The position numbers and the translations under genes are program-made. From NCBI GenBank assembly GCA_903883645.1, contig CAISBR010000111.1, positions 40,817 to 104,816 of the forward strand: a stretch of 64,000 bases of DNA, in the 5' to 3' direction. The notes under the pieces were generated by a model. It did not search any database. It saw only the letters and a program-made list of their open reading frames with translations, and had not been told where the DNA came from. This DNA comes from an uncultured Myxococcales bacterium (GTDB taxonomy: Bacteria > Myxococcota_A > UBA9042). Positions 35,894 to 45,663 of the stretch are shown here, in pieces. Within the stretch, counting starts at the first letter, position 1. Every line of letters starts with the position of its first letter.

Positions 35894-37948
35894 ATGAAGA
35901 AGTTCTGCCCCAAATGTGACAAGTTGATCGACGTAGCCAGCGCCGACGACAGCCGCTGCCCCGCCTGCCTGCAAGCCTTGGCGGCGCCGCCCACCGAAGA
36001 AAAGGCTGGCGGCTCGCGCAAGTGGCTGATCATCGGCATGGGTGTAGCGGTGGTCGCGGGTGCGGCAACGGCGGTGTGCAAGCTGCAGCCCCCGGCCGCG
36101 CAAACCGCTGGCGAAAAGGCCGCGACGGGGGCGAAGGGCAATGACTTAGCAGCGAAATTGCGCGCTGCGGGCTTGCCGCTCGAGCGTGCGGCGCTGCCAG
36201 GTCAGGCCGACGCAAGCATGGAGCAATTTGCCAAAGGCGCCTCGTCGACGGCAGATTTAATTAGCAAGATCAAAGCGATGCGCGGTGTCGGCAAGCTCGA
36301 GGGCCTGCGTTACGAGGTGCGCCGCAGGGGTCAAGCCCTGGACACGCCGGCGCTGTTTTCTGCAGTACAGGCTGGCAAGGCCCAGGCGATCCACCCGATC
36401 GAGGCTGCGTTGTTGGTGCGCGCTTTGCTGCAGTCGCGCGGCGAATCAACCGAGTTTGTTACGGAAACAGCAGGTGTGCAGACGCCGCTGACGCTGACTC
36501 GTTATCGCCTGGGTGTGCGCTTGAAAGACGGCACGATCGTAGAGCCGCTGGCCGATGCGCCGATGACCAAGGCCCAAGTTGTCGCTGAAAATCAAGTGGT
36601 TGCTTTGTGGTTGGTGGTGCGGGCCAACGCCCTTCGCGCCGCCAGCGGCTTTAAGCAGAGTGCCGAGGATCTGCTGGCGGCCGAGGCGATTGCGCCCGGC
36701 CTGGCGGCGATCCAGTTTGCCAAGGGGGTGTCGCAGCTCGACCAGCACATGGACGAGCAGGGGGTGGCCTCGTGCGATGCCGCGCTGCAAAAGACCGCGG
36801 ATCCGCTGGCGAAACTGTTCTTGGCGCAGGTGGCACAGTCGCAGCAACAGCCTGTTAAGGCCTTGCAACGCTGCGACGAGGCTCTGCAAGCGGCGCCCGG
36901 GCTGCCCGAAGCCTTGACCGCCAAGGCGATGCTGCAGCTGGCGCGGGTGCCGACGCTGCCCAACGATCAAAAAGACAAGGCGTTGGCGGATGCGGGGGCA
37001 CTGCTCGACCAGGCCCTGAAGGCGGACCCGCCGCCGCCCGGAGCACGGGCCGCCAAGGCGCAGTGGCTGCTGGCCAAGCACGAAGATCAGCAGGCCGAGA
37101 TGCTGCTAGGGCAGGCTGTGCGCGAACACAAAGACTTGGAAGCGGGCCTACTGCTTGCACAAATCTTGCAGAGTCAGCGCAAGAACGAAGAGGCGGCCAA
37201 GCTGTTCGACACCCTGACGCCGCCGTTTGAAGACGAGCGGGCGGTGCTGGCCTGGACGGGCGTGCTCATGGCCAACAAGCAGGCCGACAAGGCGCTAGAA
37301 ATTGCCGAGAAGGCGTTTGCCGCGCTGCCCGAAAGCCACAACATTGCTTTGCTGCGTGCCGACTTGCTGCGGCAGAACGGCCGTGTGCCCGAGGCGATTG
37401 CCGCGCTTGAGCCGCTGAAAAATGACCCCGACGGCGACCGCATGGCGCTGCTGCAGGCCCAGCTGTATCTGCAAAACCGCCAGCCAACCATGGCCTTGCC
37501 GCTTATCGAAGCTGCGCGCAAGAAGCAGCCGACCGACCGCGATGCCGCGATGCTGCATGTGGTGACGCTGGCCATGACCGGTGCGCCGGACCGCGCGGAC
37601 CAAGAGGCGCAGAAGGCGGTCGCGGCCAAGATTCTAAAACCAATTGAGATTGTTGAGGTATGGCTCCAGGCGGGCGACTTGCCGCGGGCGCAGAAGCTGC
37701 TCGAGATCGAGGTGGCGGGCGACAAGCCCGAGCCGAACCTGGTGGCGACACTGGCGGCGGTGTATGTGGCGCTGGGGCAAAAGCCCAAGGCCGAAGCGCT
37801 GCGCGATCGCGTGGTCAAGGGCTATGGCGACAAGGGAGCTGAAGTGAAAACACTGTTAGATCAAGCGATTACTAGCGCAGAGACCGAGGCCAAGATGATG
37901 CGCGACAATGGCCAAGCCCCCGATGCAGCGCCCAAGGGCACGCCGTGA
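35894..37948 (+). CDS. Zinc-ribbon, membrane-anchored TPR protein
   Basis: 684 aa. An N-terminal zinc ribbon (Cys 5, 8, 22, 25), one TM helix (about 43-62), then about 600 residues of TPR-like repeats (for example LLRADLLRQNGRVPEAIAALEPL), so the repeats probably face the periplasm. No catalytic motif. ATG 35894 is used as it starts the CPKC ribbon. Overlaps the rsmG-like gene by GTGA. May serve as an assembly or sorting scaffold. Confidence 0.83.
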   Translation: MKKFCPKCDKLIDVASADDSRCPACLQALAAPPTEEKAGGSRKWLIIGMGVAVVAGAATAVCKLQPPAAQTAGEKAATGAKGNDLAAKLRAAGLPLERAALPGQADASMEQFAKGASSTADLISKIKAMRGVGKLEGLRYEVRRRGQALDTPALFSAVQAGKAQAIHPIEAALLVRALLQSRGESTEFVTETAGVQTPLTLTRYRLGVRLKDGTIVEPLADAPMTKAQVVAENQVVALWLVVRANALRAASGFKQSAEDLLAAEAIAPGLAAIQFAKGVSQLDQHMDEQGVASCDAALQKTADPLAKLFLAQVAQSQQQPVKALQRCDEALQAAPGLPEALTAKAMLQLARVPTLPNDQKDKALADAGALLDQALKADPPPPGARAAKAQWLLAKHEDQQAEMLLGQAVREHKDLEAGLLLAQILQSQRKNEEAAKLFDTLTPPFEDERAVLAWTGVLMANKQADKALEIAEKAFAALPESHNIALLRADLLRQNGRVPEAIAALEPLKNDPDGDRMALLQAQLYLQNRQPTMALPLIEAARKKQPTDRDAAMLHVVTLAMTGAPDRADQEAQKAVAAKILKPIEIVEVWLQAGDLPRAQKLLEIEVAGDKPEPNLVATLAAVYVALGQKPKAEALRDRVVKGYGDKGAEVKTLLDQAITSAETEAKMMRDNGQAPDAAPKGTP

Positions 37949-38592
37949 GCGCGGCGCAAGAGGCCATCGCAAAGCTGGCAGAGACCTGTGAACAACACGA
38001 ATTAGCATGGGAATCGAGCTGGTCGGCGCCGCTGCAGCGCTTGCTCGAGCTCGTGGCCGACGGGCAGGCGCGCGTGAACCTGGTGGGCGACCCGTCGCCG
38101 GCCGGCGTAAGCGAGCATGTGCTCGAAGCTTTGGTGCTGGTGACCGCAACCCTGCGGCAGCTGGGCCAGGCCCCGGCGCGGCTGGTCGATGTGGGGGCCG
38201 GCGCCGGCATTGCGGCCATGACGCTGGGGATCTGCTTTCCGGATTGCCAAGTGGTGGCGGTCGAGCCGCGCAAGCTGCGGGCGCAATTTGTGGCCGAGGC
38301 GGCGAATTCGTTGCAGCTAAAGCACTTGCGTACGGTGCCGACGACGCTGTTCAGCGCCTTCTTGGCGGCGGAGTTCGATCTGGCGACGGCGCGCGCGGTG
38401 TGGCCGCCGGCCGAGTGGCTGCCCAAGGGCTGGCCGCTGCTGTCGGCGCAAGGGGTGGCGGCGGTCAATGGCAAAGGCCCGCCAGAGGCCCTGAGCGCCC
38501 TGCTGCAGCCCTTGGGGCGCGTGGTGCAGGCGCTGAGTGTGCCCGGGCCGCGCGAGCACGCCGTGGCCCTGCTGCGGCCCCTAAAAGGCTAG
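37945..38592 (+). CDS. rsmG: RsmG-like 16S rRNA (guanine-N7) methyltransferase
   Basis: 215-aa SAM methyltransferase. Motif I LVDVGAGAGIAAM (80-92) and the following VVAVEPRKLRAQF match RsmG, as does the upstream segment VNLVGD...VSEHVLEALVL (RsmG: NLT...RHxLDSL). RsmG methylates G527 of 16S rRNA and is involved in streptomycin sensitivity. Motifs are somewhat diverged (VGAGAGIAAM for VGTGAGFPG). GTG start overlaps the TPR gene stop. It lies next to another translation-linked gene (NFACT-R). Confidence 0.78.
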   Translation: MSAAQEAIAKLAETCEQHELAWESSWSAPLQRLLELVADGQARVNLVGDPSPAGVSEHVLEALVLVTATLRQLGQAPARLVDVGAGAGIAAMTLGICFPDCQVVAVEPRKLRAQFVAEAANSLQLKHLRTVPTTLFSAFLAAEFDLATARAVWPPAEWLPKGWPLLSAQGVAAVNGKGPPEALSALLQPLGRVVQALSVPGPREHAVALLRPLKG

Positions 38593-39606
38593 ATGAGCGA
38601 GATCACTCCGCCGCTGTTGCCCACGCTGCCGCAAAGTCTGGCCGAGCGCACGGCAGTGGCGCGGCAGTCGCTCAAGACGGAGTCTGCTAAGTTAAAGCGA
38701 TTATTGCAGAATCTTGCGCAGGATCAGGCGCGGGCCGACCAAGCAGAGGCCCTGCGGCTGGCGGGCGAGGTGCTCAAAGGCCAGCTCGCTCAGGTGCCGC
38801 GTGGGGCGAGCAGTTGGTCGGGCCCGGTGCCGTGGCAGCCCGAGCAGCAGATCACCGTGGCGCTGCGGCCCGAGCTGAGTGCGGCCGAGAACGTGGCCAA
38901 GATGTTTCAGCGGGCGCGCGGACTTGCGACCGGTAGCCGCATTATCGCCGAGCGGCGGCAGGCCACCGAGCAGCGGCTGCTGGTGTTGGCGAGTGTGCAG
39001 CTTGGCTATCCCCCGCTTCTCGAGAGGGCGCAGCGCTGGCAGCAGACGAGCCCACAAGACCGCGAAAGTTTGGGTGATCGCCCGCGCAACCTGTTTCGCG
39101 ATGCCGACACGTGGCTGCAGAGCGTGCGGGCGCTGCGCCTAAAGATCGGCGGGGAGCACAAACCCGACGTGCAGCAGCGGCAGATCGCGCGCAAGGCGGG
39201 CGCTGAATTACCCAAGGGTGTCGAGCTGTTTCGTAGTCCTGAGGGGCGGGCTGTGCTCGTGGGCCGCAGTGCCGAGGGTAACGATGCGCTGGTGACGCGG
39301 CTGCTGCGCGGGCGCGATGTGTGGCTGCATGTGCGCGACCAGACCGGTGCGCATGTGGTGTTGCGGAGTGAGGGGCAGACCGCGCCCAGCGAGGCCGAGG
39401 TCCGGGCGTGCGCCATCCTGGCCGCCCATCTGTCGGGCCTGGCCAAGGGCGATCGCGCCGAAGTCGCGGTTTGTGCGGGTAAAGGCGTCAAGAAGGTCAA
39501 GGGGGCGCCGACCGGCTCGGTGTATGTCAGCGGCGAGCGCGCGGTGCGGGTGACCATCGATGCGGCGGTGGTCGACGCCTTTTACGCCCGGCGGCCGCCA
39601 AAGTAG
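38593..39606 (+). CDS. NFACT-R domain protein (RqcH-related, lacking NFACT-N)
   Basis: 337 aa. A coiled-coil region (about 15-60 and 125-190) leads to a C-terminal NFACT-R/DUF814 domain (about 215-325) with RDVWLHVRDQTGAHVVLR, KGDRAEVAVCAGKGVKKVKGAP and GSVYVS. Full RqcH/Rqc2 proteins, which bind stalled 50S subunits and add alanine tails, have an extra NFACT-N and HhH portion of roughly 250 residues that is absent here. ATG directly abuts the rsmG stop. Convergent with the FG-GAP lipoprotein, with no gap between stops. Confidence 0.82.
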   Translation: MSEITPPLLPTLPQSLAERTAVARQSLKTESAKLKRLLQNLAQDQARADQAEALRLAGEVLKGQLAQVPRGASSWSGPVPWQPEQQITVALRPELSAAENVAKMFQRARGLATGSRIIAERRQATEQRLLVLASVQLGYPPLLERAQRWQQTSPQDRESLGDRPRNLFRDADTWLQSVRALRLKIGGEHKPDVQQRQIARKAGAELPKGVELFRSPEGRAVLVGRSAEGNDALVTRLLRGRDVWLHVRDQTGAHVVLRSEGQTAPSEAEVRACAILAAHLSGLAKGDRAEVAVCAGKGVKKVKGAPTGSVYVSGERAVRVTIDAAVVDAFYARRPPK

Positions 39607-42600
39607 CTAGTTCGGCTTGTCGCACGCCAAGTTGCGCAACACGGTCACGCCCATCTTGCTGGTGACCATCAGGTCGTTGCAGCCATCGACGTCAAAATCG
39701 ATCGACTGAATCGCCAACACTTCGGACAGCGGCAGCAATTGGCCCGTGTACGCGGCGAAACCGTTGTTGCCGTCGCCCAAGTAGAACTGCACCATGCTGG
39801 TCGTGCCGTCCAGGGCGATGAGGTCCATCTTCCCGTCTTTATTGACATCGCCGATCTCGACTGCGAGCAACTGTGCGCCATTTTCGACGAGGTTGGTCTT
39901 GGCCTCGAACGAGTCGCCCTTGCCGGTCAACAACCCCTTCAAGTAGCCCACGGCATCGCTGCTGGCACAGAGTAGGTCGGTGATCGTGTCGCCGTTGACG
40001 TCGCGGCCGCTGCAGCTCGCCACGCCGCTGCCCACCGGCACCTGTTTGGCCAGCTCGAACGTGCCGCCGCTGCCGGTCGACATCAGGGCATCGACGGCGT
40101 CGGCGACCTTTTCGACTGCGAATAGGCCGAGTAAGCCCTTGCTGCCATAGGTGGCCGCGAACAGTGCGACGGGGCTGCCGTACAGTCGGCGGTACTCGAC
40201 CGCTTCCTTGCCGATCCACAGGCCTGCGTCGTCGAGCAAGTCGCGGAAATCGCCAGTCTGATCAACATGTTTGATTCCGCCTGCACCGTTGCCCAAGAAC
40301 ACGCGCACGCGCGACGTCATCGACACAGTCTGGCCCTTACTGCCAAAATCACCCATGACTACGGCCACATCGTTCTTCTTGTCGCCGCTCACGTCGTCGA
40401 TCACCACGTCGACGGGCTCGATGCCGCCGGCCTGCGCGTAATTCACCTTGACAGGCAACGGGGTATAGGTCTTGCCCGTGACATCGAAGCCCAGCGGAGC
40501 GTCTTTCTTGCCCGACAGTTGCACGAACAGCGAAGCGCGCGGCAGGGGCGCGCCGCCGCCAAAGCCGTGGAGCGGCGAGGTCTTGTCGGTGTCGGACACG
40601 GCGTAGTAATGGCAGCACGAGTCGCCCTCTTTGCCCTCGTCGCCGTAGTCGTTCTTGACCTCGTTCGTTGTCTTAAATACTTTGCAAGTCGCGCACTTAT
40701 CTGACGACGGGTCCTTGTCGCCCACGTAGTAGCTCGAGTCTTTGCGCAGCATCACGATGTCGGGCATCTTGTCGTTGTTCAGGTCGCCCACCGCAAATCG
40801 CCGTGGCGCGCCAAAGGGTTGCGGCGCGTTGCCGTTTTCAATCGTGCAGTCGGTCTTGACGCCGGCCTCGACCCGGTACTTGGTGTGATTCGGATTGAAT
40901 TCCGTGGCGCGGGGCGTAAACCCCGGTAGTCCTGAAGAGTTGAGCCAAGCGTGCCACGGCCAAACTGGGAACAGCTTGGGGCTCGACATCTCGAGGCCGC
41001 AATTGCCCTCGCCGGCACCGGGTAGCATGGAGTCGCCCAAATCGCCCATGGCCACGATGTCGGGTTTGCCGTCGGGCTGCAGATCGACCGCCACCGCCTG
41101 CACGATATTCGACACACCGAAGCGCTTGGTGCCGCGCTTGACGTAGCACATATGGTGCACATGCGGCGCGCGAAAATCACCAGCGCCCAAGCCTCGATAG
41201 ACTGGAGTGCCATCGGGTCCGGCCGCCAGGGCCATGATGTCGAGCGTGCCGTCGCTGTCGAAATCGGCGGCCAGTGTCTTCTTGACGGAGCCGCCCATCA
41301 CCCAGCTGCGGAAGCACTCGAGCCGCATGTTGTCTTCGTTGAGCGACACCGGCACCGTGGTCACTTGGCGGCCGCCCGAGACCATGATCAGCCACGGCGT
41401 GCCGGTGGGGCCCACATTGGCGACGCGCAAGTCAGTGGCGACAAAGCCTAAAATCGTCCGAAAGTTGCTGCTTGCCGGGTCGAAATTGAAGGTGCCGTTC
41501 GGTTGGCCCTTGATCCACCGCACCGTGCCGTTCTTGGCGGCGTAGATCAGGTCGGGGCCGTCCGCGCCGTTGGGCGAGCTGAATTCAACTTTCAAGATCA
41601 TGGCGGTATCGGCGGTGTCGGCCGAGTAAAAGCCGTCTTCGCCCTGCTGCAACGCGCCGTCTTTCGTGGTGTTTTCGTAGCAAGTGACGTAGGGGCGGGC
41701 CGCGTCGCCCACACACACATCGACCAGCTTCTCTTTGTCGGCAAAGAAGTCGCCCACCGCGATCGAGCTGATCGCCGCCACACCCTTGTGCAGCGGCTGG
41801 TGATCGCCCTGGCGGAACACATTTGAATCAGTAATCTTCATTGGATCCGCAGTGTTGCATGGCAGCGCCGTCTTGCCGATATAGCAGGTCGGGTCCTTTT
41901 GCAGCAGCACGGTCAGCAGGCCGGTGTTGTCGGTGCCCATCGCGGCAATCACATCCGGCACGCCATCGGCATCCAGGTCGCCCAGCTCGGCGGCTTTGAC
42001 AACATCGGGCACCAGATGTACCTGAATCACCCGGTAGCCATAGCGCAATTTGCCCGTCTTTGTATCGGGTTGCGACGCTAGCACCAGGGCGATGAGCGCC
42101 GGTTTGCCGTCCCATGTGCCCGCCGCCACCAGGTCGAGGTTGGCCGGTGCCGCCGCAGCGTTGTTGCTCACAATGTGGGTCGCCAGCAGCCGCGTTACCG
42201 AAACCACCTTGTCTTTATAAGTACTTAGCTGGGCCAAGGGGTTCTTGGTCAGGGCGTCGACCGAGTCAAAGGTCAGCGACGGCTGGGTGTCTTTGCCCAC
42301 AACCGGCAGTCCTCGGCGGACGATCACGCCAAAATCGCCGCCAATGACTTCGTCCAAAATGGTATCGCCGTCAAAATCGAGCTCGACCACGTCTTCGATC
42401 GACTTGGGGTACAGATCGTTGTCGTCGGTATTGCCCAAGAAAGACGGCTGGCGCAGCACCGACACGTCGCGCAGCAACTCAGCAGTATTTCCAGCTAGAT
42501 CGATGGCCTTGAGCGACAGGTGCACCGTGGCCGAGTCGTTCTTGGTCCGGTCGAGCACCGCGGTGATCGTGCCTGTGCGCGTGATATCTTCGCCGATCTG

Positions 42601-43218
42601 CACGGCGGTCGTCTCGCCCGCGACGGTGGCGAATAGCTGGGCCTTGAGTAGCTTGGGATCAGTAATCTTTACTGAAATAGCAACCTTGCCAATAAAGACG
42701 GGGTTGGCCTCACCGGGGCCAGGCGCCTTAGGGCTCATCATTTCGAGCACGGGGGCACAGTGATCCACGTCGATATCGAGGGTGGTGGAGCCCGAACCGC
42801 CTGCCGTGCCGACTGCCGCGATGTCGACCGTGGCTTTCTTGCCGCAGGCCTTGTCGGGCGTGGCGACGGTTAGCATTTTGGTGGTGTCGAGCTGGGCGGT
42901 CCACGACTCGCCGGCGCCGGTTAGCTTGATTACCGTGCCACTTGGATAGGTTGCGGTGACGCCGGTGACCTTGGTGCCCTTGCCGGCCTTGGCCGAAACC
43001 TTGAGCGTAAACACGTTGCCGAGCACGGGTGCCTTGTCGCCAGGGGCCGGGTCGACCACGGTGACAGTGATGTCGGGCGTGGTCGTGGGCGTGCCGCCTG
43101 CAGTGCCCGTGCTTGCGGGCGAGCAGGCGCTCAGCGCAGTAAGCGCAGCAAGAAAGCCAAACACCAAGCCTAGTTGGCCCAAGGTGCGGGGGCGGCGAAC
43201 AGTGTGGCAGTCAAGCAT
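39607..43218 (-). CDS. Large FG-GAP/VCBS-repeat lipoprotein
   Basis: 1,203-aa surface or periplasmic lipoprotein: signal peptide with LSAC lipobox (Cys 32), a Thr/Pro-rich spacer, an Ig-like region with TVVDPAPGDKAPVLG, then many calcium-binding DxDxDG loops of FG-GAP/VCBS beta-propeller repeats (DLDADGVPD, DFDSDGTLD, DLNNDKMPD, DVNGDTITD, DVNKDGKMD, DFDVDGCND). A Cys-rich insert (CATC...SCCHYY) lies near residue 850. Likely adhesion or cell-surface binding. ATG 43218 gives a proper n-region. Confidence 0.9.
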   Translation of the reverse strand: MLDCHTVRRPRTLGQLGLVFGFLAALTALSACSPASTGTAGGTPTTTPDITVTVVDPAPGDKAPVLGNVFTLKVSAKAGKGTKVTGVTATYPSGTVIKLTGAGESWTAQLDTTKMLTVATPDKACGKKATVDIAAVGTAGGSGSTTLDIDVDHCAPVLEMMSPKAPGPGEANPVFIGKVAISVKITDPKLLKAQLFATVAGETTAVQIGEDITRTGTITAVLDRTKNDSATVHLSLKAIDLAGNTAELLRDVSVLRQPSFLGNTDDNDLYPKSIEDVVELDFDGDTILDEVIGGDFGVIVRRGLPVVGKDTQPSLTFDSVDALTKNPLAQLSTYKDKVVSVTRLLATHIVSNNAAAAPANLDLVAAGTWDGKPALIALVLASQPDTKTGKLRYGYRVIQVHLVPDVVKAAELGDLDADGVPDVIAAMGTDNTGLLTVLLQKDPTCYIGKTALPCNTADPMKITDSNVFRQGDHQPLHKGVAAISSIAVGDFFADKEKLVDVCVGDAARPYVTCYENTTKDGALQQGEDGFYSADTADTAMILKVEFSSPNGADGPDLIYAAKNGTVRWIKGQPNGTFNFDPASSNFRTILGFVATDLRVANVGPTGTPWLIMVSGGRQVTTVPVSLNEDNMRLECFRSWVMGGSVKKTLAADFDSDGTLDIMALAAGPDGTPVYRGLGAGDFRAPHVHHMCYVKRGTKRFGVSNIVQAVAVDLQPDGKPDIVAMGDLGDSMLPGAGEGNCGLEMSSPKLFPVWPWHAWLNSSGLPGFTPRATEFNPNHTKYRVEAGVKTDCTIENGNAPQPFGAPRRFAVGDLNNDKMPDIVMLRKDSSYYVGDKDPSSDKCATCKVFKTTNEVKNDYGDEGKEGDSCCHYYAVSDTDKTSPLHGFGGGAPLPRASLFVQLSGKKDAPLGFDVTGKTYTPLPVKVNYAQAGGIEPVDVVIDDVSGDKKNDVAVVMGDFGSKGQTVSMTSRVRVFLGNGAGGIKHVDQTGDFRDLLDDAGLWIGKEAVEYRRLYGSPVALFAATYGSKGLLGLFAVEKVADAVDALMSTGSGGTFELAKQVPVGSGVASCSGRDVNGDTITDLLCASSDAVGYLKGLLTGKGDSFEAKTNLVENGAQLLAVEIGDVNKDGKMDLIALDGTTSMVQFYLGDGNNGFAAYTGQLLPLSEVLAIQSIDFDVDGCNDLMVTSKMGVTVLRNLACDKPN

Positions 43219-43325
43219 GGGCGAACTCGTGGAACGGCAAAAAGTGCAGCACTCCACCTGTATTGTCTCTGTACCGCGGCTGCGGTCAAGGAAGTTGCGG
43301 CTGGGTGGGCCGAGCGGGGGCTAGT

Positions 43326-43367
43326 GGTATCACTGAGACCGGTTGAGACGAGCTGATACCGGTCTCA
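43326..43367 (+). promoter_or_regulatory. Two mutually exclusive inverted repeats upstream of radC-like gene
   Basis: GGTATCA (43326-43332) pairs with TGATACC (43354-43360). TGAGACCGGT (43334-43343) pairs with ACCGGTCTCA (43358-43367). The two stems share bases, so only one can form at a time. They lie 45-86 bases before ATG 43412 and in the divergent promoter region of the lipoprotein gene. Confidence 0.55.
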
Positions 43368-43411
43368 AGCCACGGCATGACCGAAGTAGCAATGTATATC
43401 AGTATCTTGTG

Positions 43412-43894
43412 ATGTCTTTCGAACTGGCACGGAGCTTGCTTTGTACAGCGGTGCGGCGCCGTGTCGCCCCCGGTACCCCAATGCTTGGCGATTGCGATCG
43501 GCAGCCCGCTCCGCGGCTCATCTCGGCAACGGACCTAGCGGCCCGCTATGCTCACATGGCGCTGCTGCCGGTCGAAGTGCTGGTGGTAATCGGGCTTGAT
43601 GGCAACGGTTTTCTGCGGAGCGAGACGCATTTTCGCGGGCAGGTGGCGCACGTGGCGGTGCGGCCGGCCCAGGCGCTGCGGGCGGTGGTGGCCACGGGGG
43701 CGACGGCGTTGGCGCTTGTGCACAATCACCCCTCTGGGCGCAGCCGGCCCAGCGCGGCCGATGTGGCGTTTACCGGGCGTATGGCCGATGCGGCGCGTTT
43801 GCTCGGTTTGGCGCTGGTCGATCACATCATCGTCGCGAGCCGCGGCTGGACTAGTCTGGCGCAGCGCGGCCTACTGGGTCGAAGCGACCCATGA
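43412..43894 (+). CDS. Short RadC-family JAB/MPN protein
   Basis: 160 aa with the metal site of the RadC MPN+ domain: HNHPSG (His 104, 106), then Asp 117 in RPSAADV. A glutamate further upstream is not obvious. Usual RadC (about 220 aa) has an N-terminal HhH region that is missing or replaced here by about 45 unrelated residues. Function of RadC is unsettled; it is not a proven repair enzyme. The next gene encodes an HhH protein and overlaps it by ATGA. Confidence 0.8.
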   Translation: MSFELARSLLCTAVRRRVAPGTPMLGDCDRQPAPRLISATDLAARYAHMALLPVEVLVVIGLDGNGFLRSETHFRGQVAHVAVRPAQALRAVVATGATALALVHNHPSGRSRPSAADVAFTGRMADAARLLGLALVDHIIVASRGWTSLAQRGLLGRSDP

Positions 43895-44295
43895 TGGCTA
43901 AGAACCGCACAGATCCACTAGTGATTCGTCTGGCAGGCCTCGCCTTGGCGTGGGCTTTGGCGTGGAGTTGCCGCACGCCGACCGGTCCGCGGCGACCCGA
44001 GCGCCTAGGGGAGCCGCTGGCCGGCTCGCAGCTGCCGGCGCGCGGCTGTATCGACGGCAAGAGCGCGAGTATCGAAGATTATCGAGGAGTTCCTGGCATC
44101 GGTCCGCGTCTGGCGGCGGCCCTGGTCGAGCATTGTCGCCAGACGCACTGCGTGCGAGGGTCGCCGCCCGAGGGGGTCAAAGGCCTGGGGCCGGTGCTTG
44201 CGGGTCGATTGGGCTTGGCACTTTGCCCGCCGGCCGAGCCACATCCTGGCGGGGTGCAACCTCTGAATTTACCAGTACAGTCAGAGGCTTTATAG
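43891..44295 (+). CDS. Helix-hairpin-helix (ComEA-like) lipoprotein
   Basis: 134 aa. An N-terminal signal with a hydrophobic segment and WSC lipobox-like site (Cys about 27) precedes a single HhH pair (YRGVPGIGPRLAAALVEHC and VKGLGPVLAGRLG), the ComEA type of DNA-binding motif. Could bind DNA outside the cytoplasm. ATG 43891 overlaps the RadC stop. Its 3' end overlaps the convergent GT4 gene by 6 bases. Confidence 0.75.
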   Translation: MMAKNRTDPLVIRLAGLALAWALAWSCRTPTGPRRPERLGEPLAGSQLPARGCIDGKSASIEDYRGVPGIGPRLAAALVEHCRQTHCVRGSPPEGVKGLGPVLAGRLGLALCPPAEPHPGGVQPLNLPVQSEAL

Positions 44296-45561
44296 GTGCA
44301 ATCGCTCTTCGGGTAGCTCGTGGTCATCGCTCGAGGGCGCCGTATCGTCGGTCAGCAGCGGCGTAATCGCCGGTCCCAGCAAACGGGCGTGGTTCGCTTC
44401 GGCCAAAACCTGCTGATACACCTGCACAATACGCGAAAAGGTTGCCCGCCAGCTGTAGCGTTGTTCCACCTCGACCCGGCCGCGCGCACCCAGCAGCGCC
44501 GCCCGTCCCGGCCGCAAAAGCTCGAGCCACGCCTCGGCCACCGACTCGGGCGTCGCGTGCTCAAGGGCAATCCCACTGCGACAAACACTGAGCAATTCGC
44601 CGATCGACATCTGCGCCGCACCCAGCACCGCCGCGCCCGAGGCCATGGCTTCGACCGCCGCCAAACCAAAGGTCTCGTAGGGGCACAGCGCGGCGAGCAC
44701 ATCGACCGAGGCCAGGATTTTCGCCATTTGCCGCGACTGCTCGACAAAACCCAGGCAGCGCACCTCGGGGTAGCGGGCGGCCAGCGCCTGCGCCTCGGGC
44801 AGCCCGGGGCCATGGCCCGCGATCACCAGCACCGGCTTGTGGTCGGTTGTGCTGCGCAAGATCTCATAAGCACCCAGAAGTGCGTGGTAATTCTTTTCTT
44901 CCGACAGACGGCCGGCCCAGGCCATCACCACCTGTTCGGGCCCCGCGCCCCAGCTCTGCCGCAACGCGTGATCGCGGTGCTTGGGGTGGAACATCTGCGT
45001 GTCGACACCCAGCGGCGTATGCACCACGCGCCCGACGCCATTGCCTTGCAACTGCTCGATCATACAATCCGTTGCCGCCATCGTCGCCGCAAACTGGCCA
45101 TAGGTGCGCCGCGCCCACCACCACGCCAGGCGCTCGCCCAGCTTGCCCGCGCGCTCGCCTTGCCGGGCAAATACGCGACCGATATCGGTAACCGGGTAAT
45201 TGGCGTGCCAGAATCCCACGATCGGCACATCGCGGCCCCACAGGGCAAATCGCACCATATCCGGGGTGTTGTATGGGCTGCCCACCTCGACCAAATCGGG
45301 CTGAATTGTCTGCAGAACGGCCCGCAATCGCAGGGGATTGAGCATCAAGCGATAGCCCGCGCCCACATGTAGCGCAGGCACGTGATGCACGCGAGCGTTG
45401 CCGAAGACCTCGATCGCGGCGCGGTCGCTCGGCAGCAGCAGGTGGTACTCAATGTCGTCGCGCTTGGCCATATAGCGCAGTTTTTCAAGGTGGTAGCGCC
45501 GCACGCCGCCGCCGGTCAGGTTAAAGAAGTCGTTGATATCGGCGGTGCGGAACTTGGGCAT
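44290..45561 (-). CDS. Glycosyltransferase family 4 protein
   Basis: 423-aa GT-B glycosyltransferase using a nucleotide sugar. N-terminal acceptor domain with GGGVRRYHLEKLRYM, C-terminal donor domain with AGRLSEEKNYHALL and the E-x7-E motif (YETFGLAAVEAMASG). No TM, so it is peripheral on the inner membrane. ATG 45561 is used; the frame upstream to 45699 lacks coding character. Divergent from the esterase gene and part of a polysaccharide region; acceptor unknown. Confidence 0.88.
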   Translation of the reverse strand: MPKFRTADINDFFNLTGGGVRRYHLEKLRYMAKRDDIEYHLLLPSDRAAIEVFGNARVHHVPALHVGAGYRLMLNPLRLRAVLQTIQPDLVEVGSPYNTPDMVRFALWGRDVPIVGFWHANYPVTDIGRVFARQGERAGKLGERLAWWWARRTYGQFAATMAATDCMIEQLQGNGVGRVVHTPLGVDTQMFHPKHRDHALRQSWGAGPEQVVMAWAGRLSEEKNYHALLGAYEILRSTTDHKPVLVIAGHGPGLPEAQALAARYPEVRCLGFVEQSRQMAKILASVDVLAALCPYETFGLAAVEAMASGAAVLGAAQMSIGELLSVCRSGIALEHATPESVAEAWLELLRPGRAALLGARGRVEVEQRYSWRATFSRIVQVYQQVLAEANHARLLGPAITPLLTDDTAPSSDDHELPEERLHL

Positions 45562-45663
45562 AGCCCGCGCAGTATAGGCGGTCGGCGGCGGACTGTCTTG
45601 AATCTGCAGCGAGAAGCGTGTTTGCTTGCGCCGCTGCGCCACCCCGGCGCCCAGGAATTCGCC

